From positions 310,001 to 374,000 of the forward strand of contig OY969812.1 in the NCBI GenBank assembly GCA_963703335.1: a DNA stretch of 64,000 nt, read 5' to 3'. Source of the DNA: VRUE01 sp963703335 (GTDB lineage: Bacteria; Actinomycetota; Thermoleophilia; Solirubrobacterales; 70-9). This document shows, in pieces, positions 33,789 through 42,471 of the stretch. The position numbers and the translations under genes were made by a program. The notes beneath the pieces are model-generated. The model worked only from the letters and a program-made list of their open reading frames with translations. It made no database searches and had not been told where the DNA came from. How positions within the stretch are numbered: the stretch's first letter is position 1; every line of letters begins with the position of its first letter.

Positions 33789-34277
33789 CTACTCCTGCTG
33801 CTCGTCGAGATCCGGCACCGGCTGCTGCTCTTCGTCCCGCCCAGCCAGCCGATCCCGGCCCCGCTGCACCGCAGCAAGGAACTTCTGAAGATTGACCTCA
33901 AGCGTGTTGAGGATCTCGTCGGCGTAGTCCTCAGCGCCGAGACGGATCTCCCGCTCGCGCGCCCGCGCGTCCTCGACGATCTCATCGGCCGCCCGCTCAG
34001 CCTGCTTGGTGACCTCCTCGTCGGAGATCAGGCGGGCCTGCTGCTCGCGCGCCTCGCGCACGATCCGCTCCGCCTCGCGCTTGGCCTCGGCCAGCATCTC
34101 CTGGCGCTCCTTGACGATCCAGCGCGCCTGCTTGATCTCCTCAGGGATCGTCGCCCGCATCTGGTCGAGCAGGTCGTAGATCTCCTCGCGATCGACGCGA
34201 ACCTGGTCGGTGAGAGGCACCGGCCGGGCGTTGTGAACCACATCGTCGAGCTTGTCTATTAGAACGAGAACGTCCAT
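33789..34277 (-). CDS. Coiled-coil protein, DivIVA/ATP-synthase-B-like (Rv2927c-type)
   Basis: 162 aa, almost entirely charged helix. The short N-terminal MDVLVLIDKLDDVVHNARP is followed by heptads such as EEIKQARWIVKERQEMLAEA. No membrane segment is visible, so it is not an ATP synthase b subunit. Mycobacteria have a similar protein between yceD and coaD-linked genes (Rv2927c), possibly cell-division associated. It is a single gene after a 104-bp gap downstream of coaD. Confidence 0.75.
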   Translation of the reverse strand: MDVLVLIDKLDDVVHNARPVPLTDQVRVDREEIYDLLDQMRATIPEEIKQARWIVKERQEMLAEAKREAERIVREAREQQARLISDEEVTKQAERAADEIVEDARAREREIRLGAEDYADEILNTLEVNLQKFLAAVQRGRDRLAGRDEEQQPVPDLDEQQE

Positions 34278-34381
34278 CAGGAGGTCGTAAGCCTACGTGT
34301 CAGAGGCATCTTCGGTGAAGAAGCGGTTATTTCCTCGGCTTTTTGCAAGCTCTCGCCCACTCCGTGCCGCGTGTGAAAAGC

Positions 34382-34882
34382 CTACCTGTCGCCCAGGCGT
34401 TGCGTCATCGCGGCCGCTACCGGCCCCGGGACGAGGTCGGAAACGTCACCGCCGAAGGTGGCCATTTCCTTCACCCCGGTCGAGGAAAGGAAGCTGTACT
34501 GGGGCGAGGCGATCATGTAAATGCTCTCGATTCCGGGGTCGAGCTTGCGGTTGAGCTGGGCCATCTCGAACTCGTACTCGAAGTCCGAGATCGCGCGCAG
34601 GCCCTTGACCACCGACCTCGCGCCAATTTCCCGCGCGAACTCAACCAGCAGGTTGGAGAAGATCGTCACCTCGACGTTGGGAAGATGCGTGGTCGCCTCG
34701 CTGATCAGGTCCTGCCGCTCCTCGGCCGTGAAGAGGGTCTTCTCCTTGCGGATCGGGTTGTTGACGACACCGACCACCACCCGCTCGAAAGCGCCGGCAG
34801 TGCGCGTAATGATGTCGATGTGGCCGTTGGTGACCGGGTCGTAACTGCCCGGGCAGACGACGGTGCCGTTGCGCTCTGCCAT
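34382..34882 (-). CDS. coaD: Phosphopantetheine adenylyltransferase
   Basis: 166 aa. The nucleotidyltransferase motif CPGSYDPVTNGHIDII has the TxGH-type NGH. ARSVVKGLRAISDFEYE and YSFLSSTGVKEMATFGGDV complete the active site. It performs the fourth step in coenzyme A synthesis. Its ATG overlaps the rsmD stop (TGATG), making it the last gene in fakA-recG-rsmD-coaD. Confidence 0.95.
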   Translation of the reverse strand: MAERNGTVVCPGSYDPVTNGHIDIITRTAGAFERVVVGVVNNPIRKEKTLFTAEERQDLISEATTHLPNVEVTIFSNLLVEFAREIGARSVVKGLRAISDFEYEFEMAQLNRKLDPGIESIYMIASPQYSFLSSTGVKEMATFGGDVSDLVPGPVAAAMTQRLGDR

Positions 34883-35424
34883 CAGTCGGCGCTCCCGTAG
34901 ATCGAGACATCGGCGGCGCCGTAGCGTCGCTGGCGCAATCGCGGCAGCGACTCGATGCGCAGCGGCCGGCGCGCGCCGCTCTCGACGATCGCCCGTCCCC
35001 CCTCGCTGAGGAGGCCGGAAAGTTGGCTATCGAGTTCCTGCCCCACGCGGTCGGCGAGTCTATAAGGGGCATCGATGAAAACGAGGTCAAAGCTGCGCCC
35101 TCCCCCATCCTCGCCCCCCACGAGCCAACGCGAAACGTCGCTGCGGATCAGCTCAACCCGCTCGGCAAGACCGAGCCGCTCGACGTTGCCCAGCGCGGCG
35201 CGCGTATCGCGGTCGACCATGGTCGCGTGCGCGGCTCTGCGCGAGAGCGCCTCAATGGCCAGGGCCCCGGTGCCGCAGTAGAGGTCGAGCACGCGTGCCC
35301 CCTCTACCCGTTCGCCCAAGACCGAAAAGATCGCCTCACGGGCGCGATCGGACGTCGGCCGCACCTTCCAGCCGCGGGGCGCGACCAGCAACTGCCCGCC
35401 GAGATCGCCAGCAATGACTCGCAT
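34882..35424 (-). CDS. rsmD: 16S rRNA (guanine-N2)-methyltransferase RsmD
   Basis: 180 aa. The start MRVIAGDLGGQLLVAPRG is diagnostic. RPTSDRAREAIFSVLG, LDLYCGTGALAIEALSR (SAM binding) and FDLVFIDAPYRL (catalytic motif) follow. It methylates G966 of 16S rRNA. It lies 2 bp after recG and overlaps coaD. Confidence 0.93.
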   Translation of the reverse strand: MRVIAGDLGGQLLVAPRGWKVRPTSDRAREAIFSVLGERVEGARVLDLYCGTGALAIEALSRRAAHATMVDRDTRAALGNVERLGLAERVELIRSDVSRWLVGGEDGGGRSFDLVFIDAPYRLADRVGQELDSQLSGLLSEGGRAIVESGARRPLRIESLPRLRQRRYGAADVSIYGSAD

Positions 35425-35426
35425 GC

Positions 35427-37637
35427 TCAGAGTGGTATCGGGTCGGCGGCGCCGGCGCCGAAGCGGCGGCGGGCGGCCTCGAGCAGGGGACCGAGCTCGG
35501 GGGCATCGAGCGAGCCATGCTCGCGGAGCAGGGCGAGGACCTCTTCGCGGGCGGCCTCCAGCGTCGGCGCGTCCTCGGGCAGCTCTGCTACGGCGAAGCG
35601 CGGCAGGCCGTGCTGGCGGGTGCCGAGCACCTCGCCCTCGCCGCGCAGACTGAGATCGACCTCGGCAAGGCGGAAGCCGTCACCCTCGCGCTCGACCGCC
35701 TGCAGGCGGTGTCGCGCCAGCGCTCCGGCGTCTTCGGGAAAGAGCAGGCAGCAGGACTCATGCTCGCCGCGACCGACCCGGCCGCGCAATTGGTGCAGCT
35801 GGGAGACCCCGTAACGCTCCGCCCCCTCGATCACCATCACGGTTGCGTTGGCGACGTCGATGCCGACCTCGATCACCGTGGTGGCGACGAGGACGTCGGT
35901 GTCGCCGGCGGCGAACGCCTCCATCGCCGCCGCCTTGTCCGCCGAGCGCATCTGGCCGTGGATGACGCCGACTGAGAAGTCGCGCAGCTCGGTTGCGGCA
36001 AGGCGCTCGGCCTCAACCTCGGCGGCGCGCCCCTGCAGTTTCTCCGACTCTTCGACCAGCGGGCAGACGACGAAGGCCTGGCGGCCTTCGCGCAACTGCC
36101 CCCGAATGAACTCATAAGCGCCGGCCCGATCGTTCTCCTCGACGATCCGAGTCGCCACCGGCTTGCGGCCCGACGGCAACTCGTGCAGGGCGGTCGTATC
36201 GAGGTCGCCGTAGGCGGTCAGCGAGAGCGTCCGCGGGATCGGCGTCGCGGTCATGTGCAGGACGTGCGGCGCCAGCCCTTCCACCCCCTTTGAGTCAAGC
36301 GCCTTGCGCTGGCTGACACCGAACCGATGCTGCTCATCGACGACGCAGAGGCCGAGCCGCGCGAACCGAACATCGGGCTCGATCAGTGCGTGCGTGCCTA
36401 CAACCAACCCCAGCTCCCCGCTTGCGAGCCGATCGAGATGTTCCCTGCGCCGCGCGGCTTTGGTGGCCCCAGTCAGCAGCGCAAACGGCGTCGCCTCCTC
36501 CGCCAGCAGTCTTTCCAGTGTCACTGCATGCTGCTCGGCCAGCGTCTCCGTTGGCGCCATCAGCACCGCCTGGAACCCGGCTTCCAGAGCGCGCAGCATC
36601 GAGTAGAGCGCCACCACGGTCTTCCCCGAACCCACCTCCCCCATCAGCAGCCGCTGCATCGGCTCACCGGCATCGAGATCCGCATCAATCTCGTCAAAGG
36701 CCTTGAGCTGGTCGCGCGTGGGCTCAAACGGCAACGACTCGACCCAGCGCCCAACCCGCTCCCCCGGCCTTCCTAGCCGCGGCGCCGGTCGCGCCACCCG
36801 GTGCGCCCGCTTCCGCGTAACCAGGATCGCCTGGTAGAGAAACAGCTCTTCGAAACGCAACCGCTCCCGCGCCGCCTCGACTTCCTCGACCGTCTCCGGG
36901 AAATGCACCACCTTGACGGCATCAGCAGCTCCCGCCAGCCCGTGACGAGTCCGCATCTCGGCTGGAAGCGGCTCCAACACGTTCCCCACTGACCCAATCG
37001 CCTGCTCCATCCACTGCCGCAGCTTCTGCGGCCTGAGCTGCTCGGTCGCCGGATGCACGGGAACGAGCTTCGCGGCCTCTCCCGCGGGTGGCGCGGGGGG
37101 AGGGGGGTCGAGGACAGCCCGTGGACTGCCCGCAGTGCCCCCCTCCCCCCGCGACAGGACCCGCGGGCCACCACCCACGAACTCGTATTCCGACACCCGG
37201 AAACCCCGTTTGTCCATCGAACCCGTGAGCAGCATCTGAGTCCCTTCAGTCAGCTTCGAAGCCAGCCAGGGCTGGTTGAACCAAGTCGCCCGGATCGTGC
37301 CGCTTTCGTCGCCCACTTTGACACTGAGGATCGAGAGGCCGCCGCGGCGAAAAGGTCGCCCCGCGTTGCCGAGCACCTCTACCGCGATCGTTCCCTGCTG
37401 TTTCGGCTCGAGGCTCGCGACGGGAATGATCTGGCGGTCGCGATGGCGATGGGGAAACCGGGTGAGCAGGTCGCCAACGGTCTCAATGCCGGCCTCTGCC
37501 GCAACTTCGGCAAGCTTCGGACCGACCCCGTCGAGAGCCTGCAACGAAACGTCGAGAGTGCTGGGGCGCGGCCAGTGGACCGGGGCGACGCGCAGCTGCG
37601 CGTCGGTTAGCTCTGCCTCGCTCGCAAAGGCGCGCAC
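35427..37637 (-). CDS. recG: ATP-dependent DNA helicase RecG with a palindrome-encoded insert
   Basis: 736 aa. The order is a wedge/OB domain (IIPVASLEPKQQGTIAVEVLG), helicase motif I LMGEVGSGKTVVAL, motif II DEQHRFGVSQRKAL, motif III MTATPIPRTL and RLRGRVGRGEHE (motif VI region). It remodels stalled forks. I chose GTG 37637, which overlaps the fakA stop (TAGTG) and gives a normal N-terminus. Residues about 157-186 (GPRVLSRGEGGTAG...PPAGEAA) are an insert between EYEF and LVPVHPATE. They are encoded by an 87-bp palindromic repeat in frame. Confidence 0.92.
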   Translation of the reverse strand: MRAFASEAELTDAQLRVAPVHWPRPSTLDVSLQALDGVGPKLAEVAAEAGIETVGDLLTRFPHRHRDRQIIPVASLEPKQQGTIAVEVLGNAGRPFRRGGLSILSVKVGDESGTIRATWFNQPWLASKLTEGTQMLLTGSMDKRGFRVSEYEFVGGGPRVLSRGEGGTAGSPRAVLDPPPPAPPAGEAAKLVPVHPATEQLRPQKLRQWMEQAIGSVGNVLEPLPAEMRTRHGLAGAADAVKVVHFPETVEEVEAARERLRFEELFLYQAILVTRKRAHRVARPAPRLGRPGERVGRWVESLPFEPTRDQLKAFDEIDADLDAGEPMQRLLMGEVGSGKTVVALYSMLRALEAGFQAVLMAPTETLAEQHAVTLERLLAEEATPFALLTGATKAARRREHLDRLASGELGLVVGTHALIEPDVRFARLGLCVVDEQHRFGVSQRKALDSKGVEGLAPHVLHMTATPIPRTLSLTAYGDLDTTALHELPSGRKPVATRIVEENDRAGAYEFIRGQLREGRQAFVVCPLVEESEKLQGRAAEVEAERLAATELRDFSVGVIHGQMRSADKAAAMEAFAAGDTDVLVATTVIEVGIDVANATVMVIEGAERYGVSQLHQLRGRVGRGEHESCCLLFPEDAGALARHRLQAVEREGDGFRLAEVDLSLRGEGEVLGTRQHGLPRFAVAELPEDAPTLEAAREEVLALLREHGSLDAPELGPLLEAARRRFGAGAADPIPL
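37081..37167. repeat. Palindromic repeat family 1, copy inside recG (87 bp, in frame)
   Basis: It begins CCCGCGGGTGGCGCGG and ends CGCGACAGGACCCGCGGG, like the intergenic units at 33682 and 46440. The middle is different and also palindromic (GGGGGGAGGGGGG against CCCCCCTCCCCCC). Length 87 is 29 codons, so recG remains open. The translated insert is Gly/Pro/Arg-rich and lies in the wedge-to-helicase linker. Confidence 0.8.
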
Positions 37638-39268
37638 TACTGGGCCGCGAGCAGCCACCACCAGCTCGGCTGACCGCCCTCGTGGGTCTCGATCTCCACG
37701 CCATCCGGGACATGCGGATCGAGCTCTGCAAGTGATATCGGTGCGCCCTCGCCGGCAATTACCGTGACGATCTCGGCACCCTCGGCAAGCTTCTCCACGG
37801 TCGCGGCGAAAGTGGTCCCGGCACCGCCCCAAGCGACGATCTCTCCTTCGACAAAGCCAACGGCATCGCCCTTGCGGAAGCGCCCCTGCGCGTCGTCGCG
37901 CGCTGCAGGAGCCACCCCGCCATTGGTGATCGAGGCCAGCGCATCCTCCAGCCGCTCCGCATTGTCCGCAGCCGCAGCGTCGGGGTCGAGCTCGACCAGG
38001 GTCAGCAGACTCTTCTGCAGCGAAGTGGCGGCGACGACCCGGGCCGGCTTCTCGGAGAGCTCGCAGGCGCGCTCGGCGGCCATCACCACGTTGGAGGAGC
38101 TGGGGAAGACGAGGACTTCCGCTGTGGGGATCTCGTGGATGCCGGCGAGCAGCTCGTAGGTGGACGGGTTGAGCGTCTCGCCGCCGGGGACGACGTGCGC
38201 CCCCAGCTCGGCGAAGAGGCGCTCCAGTCCCTCGCCGGCGGCGACTGCCAGCGCCCCCGTGCGGGCGCCATCGAGACGCGCCTGGCGCTCGGCGATCTGC
38301 TCGTTCATGTCGGCGACGTCAAGGTTGGTGACCTTGCCGGCGTCCTCGAAGAGGGCGACGGCGGCCTCGGGATCGTCGGTGTGGACGTGGACCTTGAGCG
38401 TCACCTCGTCGCCGACGACGAGCACCGAGTCGCCGAGGCCCTCCAGGCGAGGCAGGAAGTCGCGGCTGCTCAGCCCGGAGCCGGAGACGATGAAGTTGGT
38501 GCAGTAGCGGTAGCGGCTGTCCTCGTGATGGGGCTGGCTCAGTCGCGGCGCCTCGTGATGGGAGACCTCCGGCACCTCCTCCCCGTCGCCGCGCAGGCCG
38601 GCCACGACTCCGGCGAGGATCAGCACTAGGCCGTAGCCGCCGGCGTCGACGACACCGGACTCGCGCAGGACGTCGAGCTGCTCCGGGGTGCGCTCGACGG
38701 CGCGCTGGCCATCTTCGATCGCTCGCTCGAGCACCTCGGCGAGGACGGCGTCTTGGAGCTCATCCGGCACGCCCTGTTCAAGCCGCTGCTTCTCGGAATC
38801 GAGGTGGGCAAGCTGGCGCGCGATCGAGTGGGCCATCTCGCGGAAGACGGTCAGCATCGTTCCCTCCGCCGGCTCGCGCACCGAGTCATAGGCGGCGTCG
38901 GCGGCGCTGGCGAAGGCGGAGGCGACCAGAACCGGGTCGATCAGCTCGCCCGGGCGGCTTGCCAACTCCTCGGCGGCGCCGCGGACGATCTGGCTGAGGA
39001 TCACGCCGGAGTTGCCGCGGGCCCCCATCAGCGCGGCGCGGGCCAGGGCCTGGACCAGCTGCGTGCGGCCGACCTCATCGACCTCGAGCCCGTCGAGGCG
39101 GTCGAGCTCCTCCATCACGGAGCGCATCGTCATCGCCATGTTGTCGCCGGTGTCGCCGTCGGCAACGGGGAAGACGTTGAGGTCGTTGACCTCCTGTCGC
39201 CGCGCCTCAAGGTGGGCGTAAGCAGAGCTGACGACGCGCCGGAAGCGCACGATCGAGGGATCGGACAT
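37637..39268 (-). CDS. fakA: DAK/DegV-partner kinase, FakA-like (fatty acid kinase catalytic subunit)
   Basis: 543 aa. The DhaL domain has NVFPVADGDTGDNMAMTM with the Asp cluster that binds Mg-ATP. GARGNSGVILSQIVRG follows, then a middle DAK1_2-like region and a C-terminal FakA domain. In Firmicutes FakA phosphorylates fatty acids held by FakB; no FakB gene is visible here. Start ATG 39268 gives MSDPSIVRFRR. Its stop overlaps recG, a conserved actinobacterial pair. Confidence 0.88.
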   Translation of the reverse strand: MSDPSIVRFRRVVSSAYAHLEARRQEVNDLNVFPVADGDTGDNMAMTMRSVMEELDRLDGLEVDEVGRTQLVQALARAALMGARGNSGVILSQIVRGAAEELASRPGELIDPVLVASAFASAADAAYDSVREPAEGTMLTVFREMAHSIARQLAHLDSEKQRLEQGVPDELQDAVLAEVLERAIEDGQRAVERTPEQLDVLRESGVVDAGGYGLVLILAGVVAGLRGDGEEVPEVSHHEAPRLSQPHHEDSRYRYCTNFIVSGSGLSSRDFLPRLEGLGDSVLVVGDEVTLKVHVHTDDPEAAVALFEDAGKVTNLDVADMNEQIAERQARLDGARTGALAVAAGEGLERLFAELGAHVVPGGETLNPSTYELLAGIHEIPTAEVLVFPSSSNVVMAAERACELSEKPARVVAATSLQKSLLTLVELDPDAAAADNAERLEDALASITNGGVAPAARDDAQGRFRKGDAVGFVEGEIVAWGGAGTTFAATVEKLAEGAEIVTVIAGEGAPISLAELDPHVPDGVEIETHEGGQPSWWWLLAAQ

Positions 39269-39325
39269 CGACCGAAATCTAACCGGCGGGGTCGAGCCGG
39301 TCAGTTCGCTACGGTGCGACGCTCG

Positions 39326-41509
39326 ATGAGACGCTTCGCGACCTGGTGCACCGGGCACCGCAAGACCGTGATCGCCAGCTGGATCGTCGCCCTGGTCGGG
39401 TTCTTGCTGCTTGCCGGCTCGATCGGCTCGGACTTCTCCGAAGACTTCAAGCTGCCGGCCTCCGACTCGACCGATGCCTTCGACCTGCTGGAAAGCAAGT
39501 TCCCGGCCCAGTCGGGCGACACGGCGACGATCGTCTTCAAGGCCGACGGTGGTGTCGAAGCCCCACCCGTCCGCAAAGCCATGGAGGGCCTGTTCGCCGA
39601 AGCGGAAGCGCTGCCGCACGTCAGCGAAGTCGCCAGCCCCTACGCGGGGGGCGACGCCGCAGCGATCAGCGACGACGGCAAGATCGCCTACGCGACCGTC
39701 CAGTACGACGTCTTCTCCAATGAAATAGAGAAGAGCGATACCGAGAAGCTGATCGACGAGGCCGAAGCGGCGACCGACGACGGGCTCCGGGTCGATCTCG
39801 GCGGCCAGCCGATCGAGGAAGCGACCGAAGACGAAGGTGATCTTTCCTTCCTGATCGGAGTGGGGGCGGCGGTCTTCATCCTCCTGCTCACCTTCGGCTC
39901 GGTTGTCGCCATGGGCCTGCCGCTGGTCACCGCGCTGTTCGCGCTAGGCGTCGGCCTCAGCCTGGTGACGCTGGGCACCCACGTCTTCGACACCGCCGAG
40001 TTCGCGCCGCAGCTGGCGGCGATGATCGGCCTCGGCGTCGGCATCGACTACGCCCTCTTCATCCTCTCCCGCTTCCGCAACGGCCTCGACGAGGGGCTGG
40101 AGTCGCGAGACGCGGCGGTTGCGGCGGTCGACACCGCTGGGCGGGCGGTGCTCTTCGCGGGGGTGACGGTGATCATCGCCCTGATGGGGATGCTGCTGCT
40201 TGGCCTCAGCTTCCTCTACGGAGTGGCGATGGCCGCCGCCCTGGCGGTGCTGATGACGATGATCGCGGCGCTGACGCTGTTGCCCGCTCTGCTGACGATC
40301 GCCGGGCGGCGGGTTGACAAGCTGCGCATCCCCGGGCTCGGCAGCCGCAAGCCCTCGACCGCGGAGAACACCCGCTGGTTCCGCTGGAGCCGCGAGATCC
40401 AGCGCCGCCCGGTGGCCTCGGCGCTGCTCTCCGGCGGCCTGCTGCTGATCCTCTGTATCCCAACCCTGTCGCTGCGCCTTGGCTCCAACGACGCCGGCAC
40501 CGACCCCACCGGGACGACGACGCGCGAGGCCTACGACCTGCTCGCCGAAGGCTTCGGGCCGGGCTTCAACGGGCCCTTCTCGATCGTCGCGGCGCTGCCG
40601 TCACAGGGCGACGACACGGCGCTGACCGATCTGCGCCGCACCCTCGTCGGCGAAGAGGGCGTGGCTGAGGCGACTCAGGTGATGCTCAACCAGAACAAGA
40701 ACACCGGCGTCTTTCAGGTCTATCCGACCACCTCCCCGCAGAGCGAGGAGACGACGGAACTGCTCGATCGCATCCGCGACGAGCTGATCCCGCCGGTCGA
40801 GGAAGAGACTGGCGCCCAGGTGCATGTCGGCGGCATCACGGCCATCTTCGAGGACTTCGGCACCGCGATCGCCGACAAGCTGCCGCTCTTTATCGGCGTC
40901 GTCGTGCTGCTCTCGGCGCTGCTGCTGATGGCCGTCTTCCGCTCGATCCTGGTGCCGCTGAAGGCGATCGTGATGAACCTGCTCAGCATCGGCGCCGCCT
41001 TCGGCCTGATCGTCGCCGTCTTCCAGTGGGGCTGGGGCGCCAGCCTGATTGGCGTCGACGGGACCGGGCCGATCATCTCCTTCTTCCCGATCTTCCTCTT
41101 CGCGATCATCTTTGGGCTCTCGATGGACTATGAGGTCTTCTTGATGTCGCGGATCCACGAGGAGTGGGATCGCGACCGCGACGCGACTCTCGCCGTCACC
41201 CGCGGCCTCGCCCTGACCGGCCGCGTGATCACCGCCGCGGCGGCGATCATGGTCACCGTCTTCCTCTCCTTCATGATCGGCGAAGACCGCATCATCAAAC
41301 TCTTCGGCCTCGGTCTCGCCTCCGCCGTCTTCATCGACGCCGTGATCATCCGCTCGGTCCTCGTCCCGGCGATCATGCAGCTCTTCGGCAAGAGCGCCTG
41401 GTGGCTCCCCAGCTGGCTGGACCGGATCCTGCCCAGGCTCCATGTGGAGCCCGCCGAGGGCGACCCGGCACCGACGGGCGAGCATCCCGTGGTCGTGTCG
41501 GCTGATTGA
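39326..41509 (+). CDS. MMPL/RND-superfamily transporter
   Basis: 727 aa with two repeats, each of one helix, an external domain and five helices. Helices include IASWIVALVGFLLLAGSIG and LIGVGAAVFILLLTFGSVVAMGL (shown in part). GLGVGIDYALFILSRFRNGL and IFGLSMDYEVFLMSRIHEEW are the duplicated MMPL signatures with conserved Asp for proton coupling. It is a proton-driven exporter, possibly of lipids; the substrate is unknown. ATG 39326 is the first codon of the conserved N-terminus. It is divergent from fakA. Confidence 0.88.
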   Translation: MRRFATWCTGHRKTVIASWIVALVGFLLLAGSIGSDFSEDFKLPASDSTDAFDLLESKFPAQSGDTATIVFKADGGVEAPPVRKAMEGLFAEAEALPHVSEVASPYAGGDAAAISDDGKIAYATVQYDVFSNEIEKSDTEKLIDEAEAATDDGLRVDLGGQPIEEATEDEGDLSFLIGVGAAVFILLLTFGSVVAMGLPLVTALFALGVGLSLVTLGTHVFDTAEFAPQLAAMIGLGVGIDYALFILSRFRNGLDEGLESRDAAVAAVDTAGRAVLFAGVTVIIALMGMLLLGLSFLYGVAMAAALAVLMTMIAALTLLPALLTIAGRRVDKLRIPGLGSRKPSTAENTRWFRWSREIQRRPVASALLSGGLLLILCIPTLSLRLGSNDAGTDPTGTTTREAYDLLAEGFGPGFNGPFSIVAALPSQGDDTALTDLRRTLVGEEGVAEATQVMLNQNKNTGVFQVYPTTSPQSEETTELLDRIRDELIPPVEEETGAQVHVGGITAIFEDFGTAIADKLPLFIGVVVLLSALLLMAVFRSILVPLKAIVMNLLSIGAAFGLIVAVFQWGWGASLIGVDGTGPIISFFPIFLFAIIFGLSMDYEVFLMSRIHEEWDRDRDATLAVTRGLALTGRVITAAAAIMVTVFLSFMIGEDRIIKLFGLGLASAVFIDAVIIRSVLVPAIMQLFGKSAWWLPSWLDRILPRLHVEPAEGDPAPTGEHPVVVSAD

Positions 41510-41532
41510 GTAATTCGGAGGGCATCCCTGAG

Positions 41533-41682
41533 GGAGGTGCCGGTGGCCCTCATCCGGAATTGATATCGCACGCGCCTAGCGGCGCTTAGCGACAATTTGA
41601 GAGCGCGGCTGCGCCGCGCTTCGAATCACGAGTGCAGCGGCTGCCTTCGGCAACATTCCGGATGAGGGCCACCGGCACCTCC
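41533..41682. repeat. Large inverted repeat (28-bp perfect arms)
   Basis: Arms 41533-41560 and 41655-41682 are perfect complements and begin GGAGGTGCCGGTGGCCCTC. The 94-nt loop holds GCGCGGCTGCGCCGCGC, a further hairpin. It lies between convergent mmpL and rpmB. It may be a MITE-like element or a pair of terminators. No gene is supportable in 41510-41898. Confidence 0.7.
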
Positions 41683-41686
41683 ACCA

Positions 41687-41832
41687 CGAGCGTCCCAGAA
41701 AGCTCAGTGAGCCCATCGGGGGAGGATGAGCTCCCGGGGACATGACACCTCAAGAGCTCCCGAGCAGCGCCGCGGGAGCTTCGGGCGAAAGACTGCGGAC
41801 AGCTTTTCGGCGGAGCTTGGTTGGGACGCTCG
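41687..41832. repeat. Second inverted repeat downstream of rpmB
   Basis: CGAGCGTCCCA (41687-41697) pairs with TGGGACGCTCG (41822-41832), and GCTC/GAGC extend it. Inside, AGCTCCCG and CGGGAGCT form another stem. It abuts the previous repeat and fills the rest of the gap to rpmB. It may be the rpmB 3' structure or a remnant of an inserted repeat. No coding signal is evident. Confidence 0.5.
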
Positions 41833-41898
41833 CGTTGGCGCAAACCTTGGAGGCTGGAAGGGAGCCTGGTGGGTCCCACCACCTTCGAGATTGGCGGC

Positions 41899-42090
41899 CT
41901 ACGCCGCCTTGGTGACCTTGTTGGCCTTAAGGCAGCGCGTGCAGACGTAGGTGCGTAGCTTGCGGCCGTTCTCGGTGATCCGGACCTTCTGCAGGTTCGG
42001 GTCGAAGCGCCGCTTGGTGGCGACCATCGAGTGGCTGCGGGACTGGCCGAACGCCGGTCCCTTGCCGCAGCTGTGGCATACCTTGGCCAT
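41899..42090 (-). CDS. rpmB: Ribosomal protein L28, zinc-binding type
   Basis: 63 aa. MAKVCHSCGKGPAFGQSRSHS starts it in outline, with the first CxxC. TYVCTRCLKANKV has the second CxxC, so this is the zinc-containing paralogue. ATG 42090 is preferred over the one 12 bp upstream because MAKVC is the conserved start. A single-gene unit on the minus strand. Confidence 0.93.
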   Translation of the reverse strand: MAKVCHSCGKGPAFGQSRSHSMVATKRRFDPNLQKVRITENGRKLRTYVCTRCLKANKVTKAA

Positions 42091-42177
42091 CGGGTCGCGC
42101 ATGGTACCGTGATCTGGGTCTAGCTAAGTAAACTAACCATGAATTAACGCCACAGATCCATTCGAAGGGGGAGAGAA

Positions 42178-42471
42178 ATGGCCGCCGAGGACTTTGAGAC
42201 GGTGAACATGCACGAGGCCAAGACCCACCTCTCGAGGCTGGTCGCCCGAGTCGAGGGCGGTGAGCAGATCGTGATCACCCGCGCCGGCAAGCCGGCCGCG
42301 AAGCTGGTCCCGGTGCCGGAAAGGCTCGGCCCCCGCAAGCTCGGCGGGTGGGAGGGCAAGATGCAAGTGCCGACCGTGGCGGAGATGCGAGCCGTCAGGG
42401 ACGAGATCAACGAGGCGATCGAAGAAGGCGAGGTCTTTCCCAGTGGCGACAATTTGTGGACGGGCGATTGA
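42178..42471 (+). CDS. Phd/YefM-family antitoxin
   Basis: 97 aa. The DNA-binding N-terminus FETVNMHEAKTHLSRLVARVEGGEQIVITRAGKPAAKLVPV is typical in outline (key segments NMHEAKTHLSRL and ITRAGKPAAKL). The C-terminal tail with EVFPSGDNLW should cover the toxin. GGGGGAG lies upstream of the ATG. Its TGA overlaps the vapC TTG start (TTGA). Confidence 0.9.
   Translation: MAAEDFETVNMHEAKTHLSRLVARVEGGEQIVITRAGKPAAKLVPVPERLGPRKLGGWEGKMQVPTVAEMRAVRDEINEAIEEGEVFPSGDNLWTGD

Noticed and set aside
37638..37832. Longer N-terminus for RecG
   Set aside because: It overlaps fakA by 200 bp and is Arg/Cys-rich non-homologous sequence. GTG 37637 gives the normal RecG start.
38753..39325. Upstream extension of the MMPL transporter
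   Set aside because: It is antisense to fakA. The conserved N-terminal helix begins at 39326.
41586..41882. 98-codon minus-strand frame downstream of rpmB
   Set aside because: It is made of the inverted-repeat sequence, with no family resemblance and no ribosome binding site.
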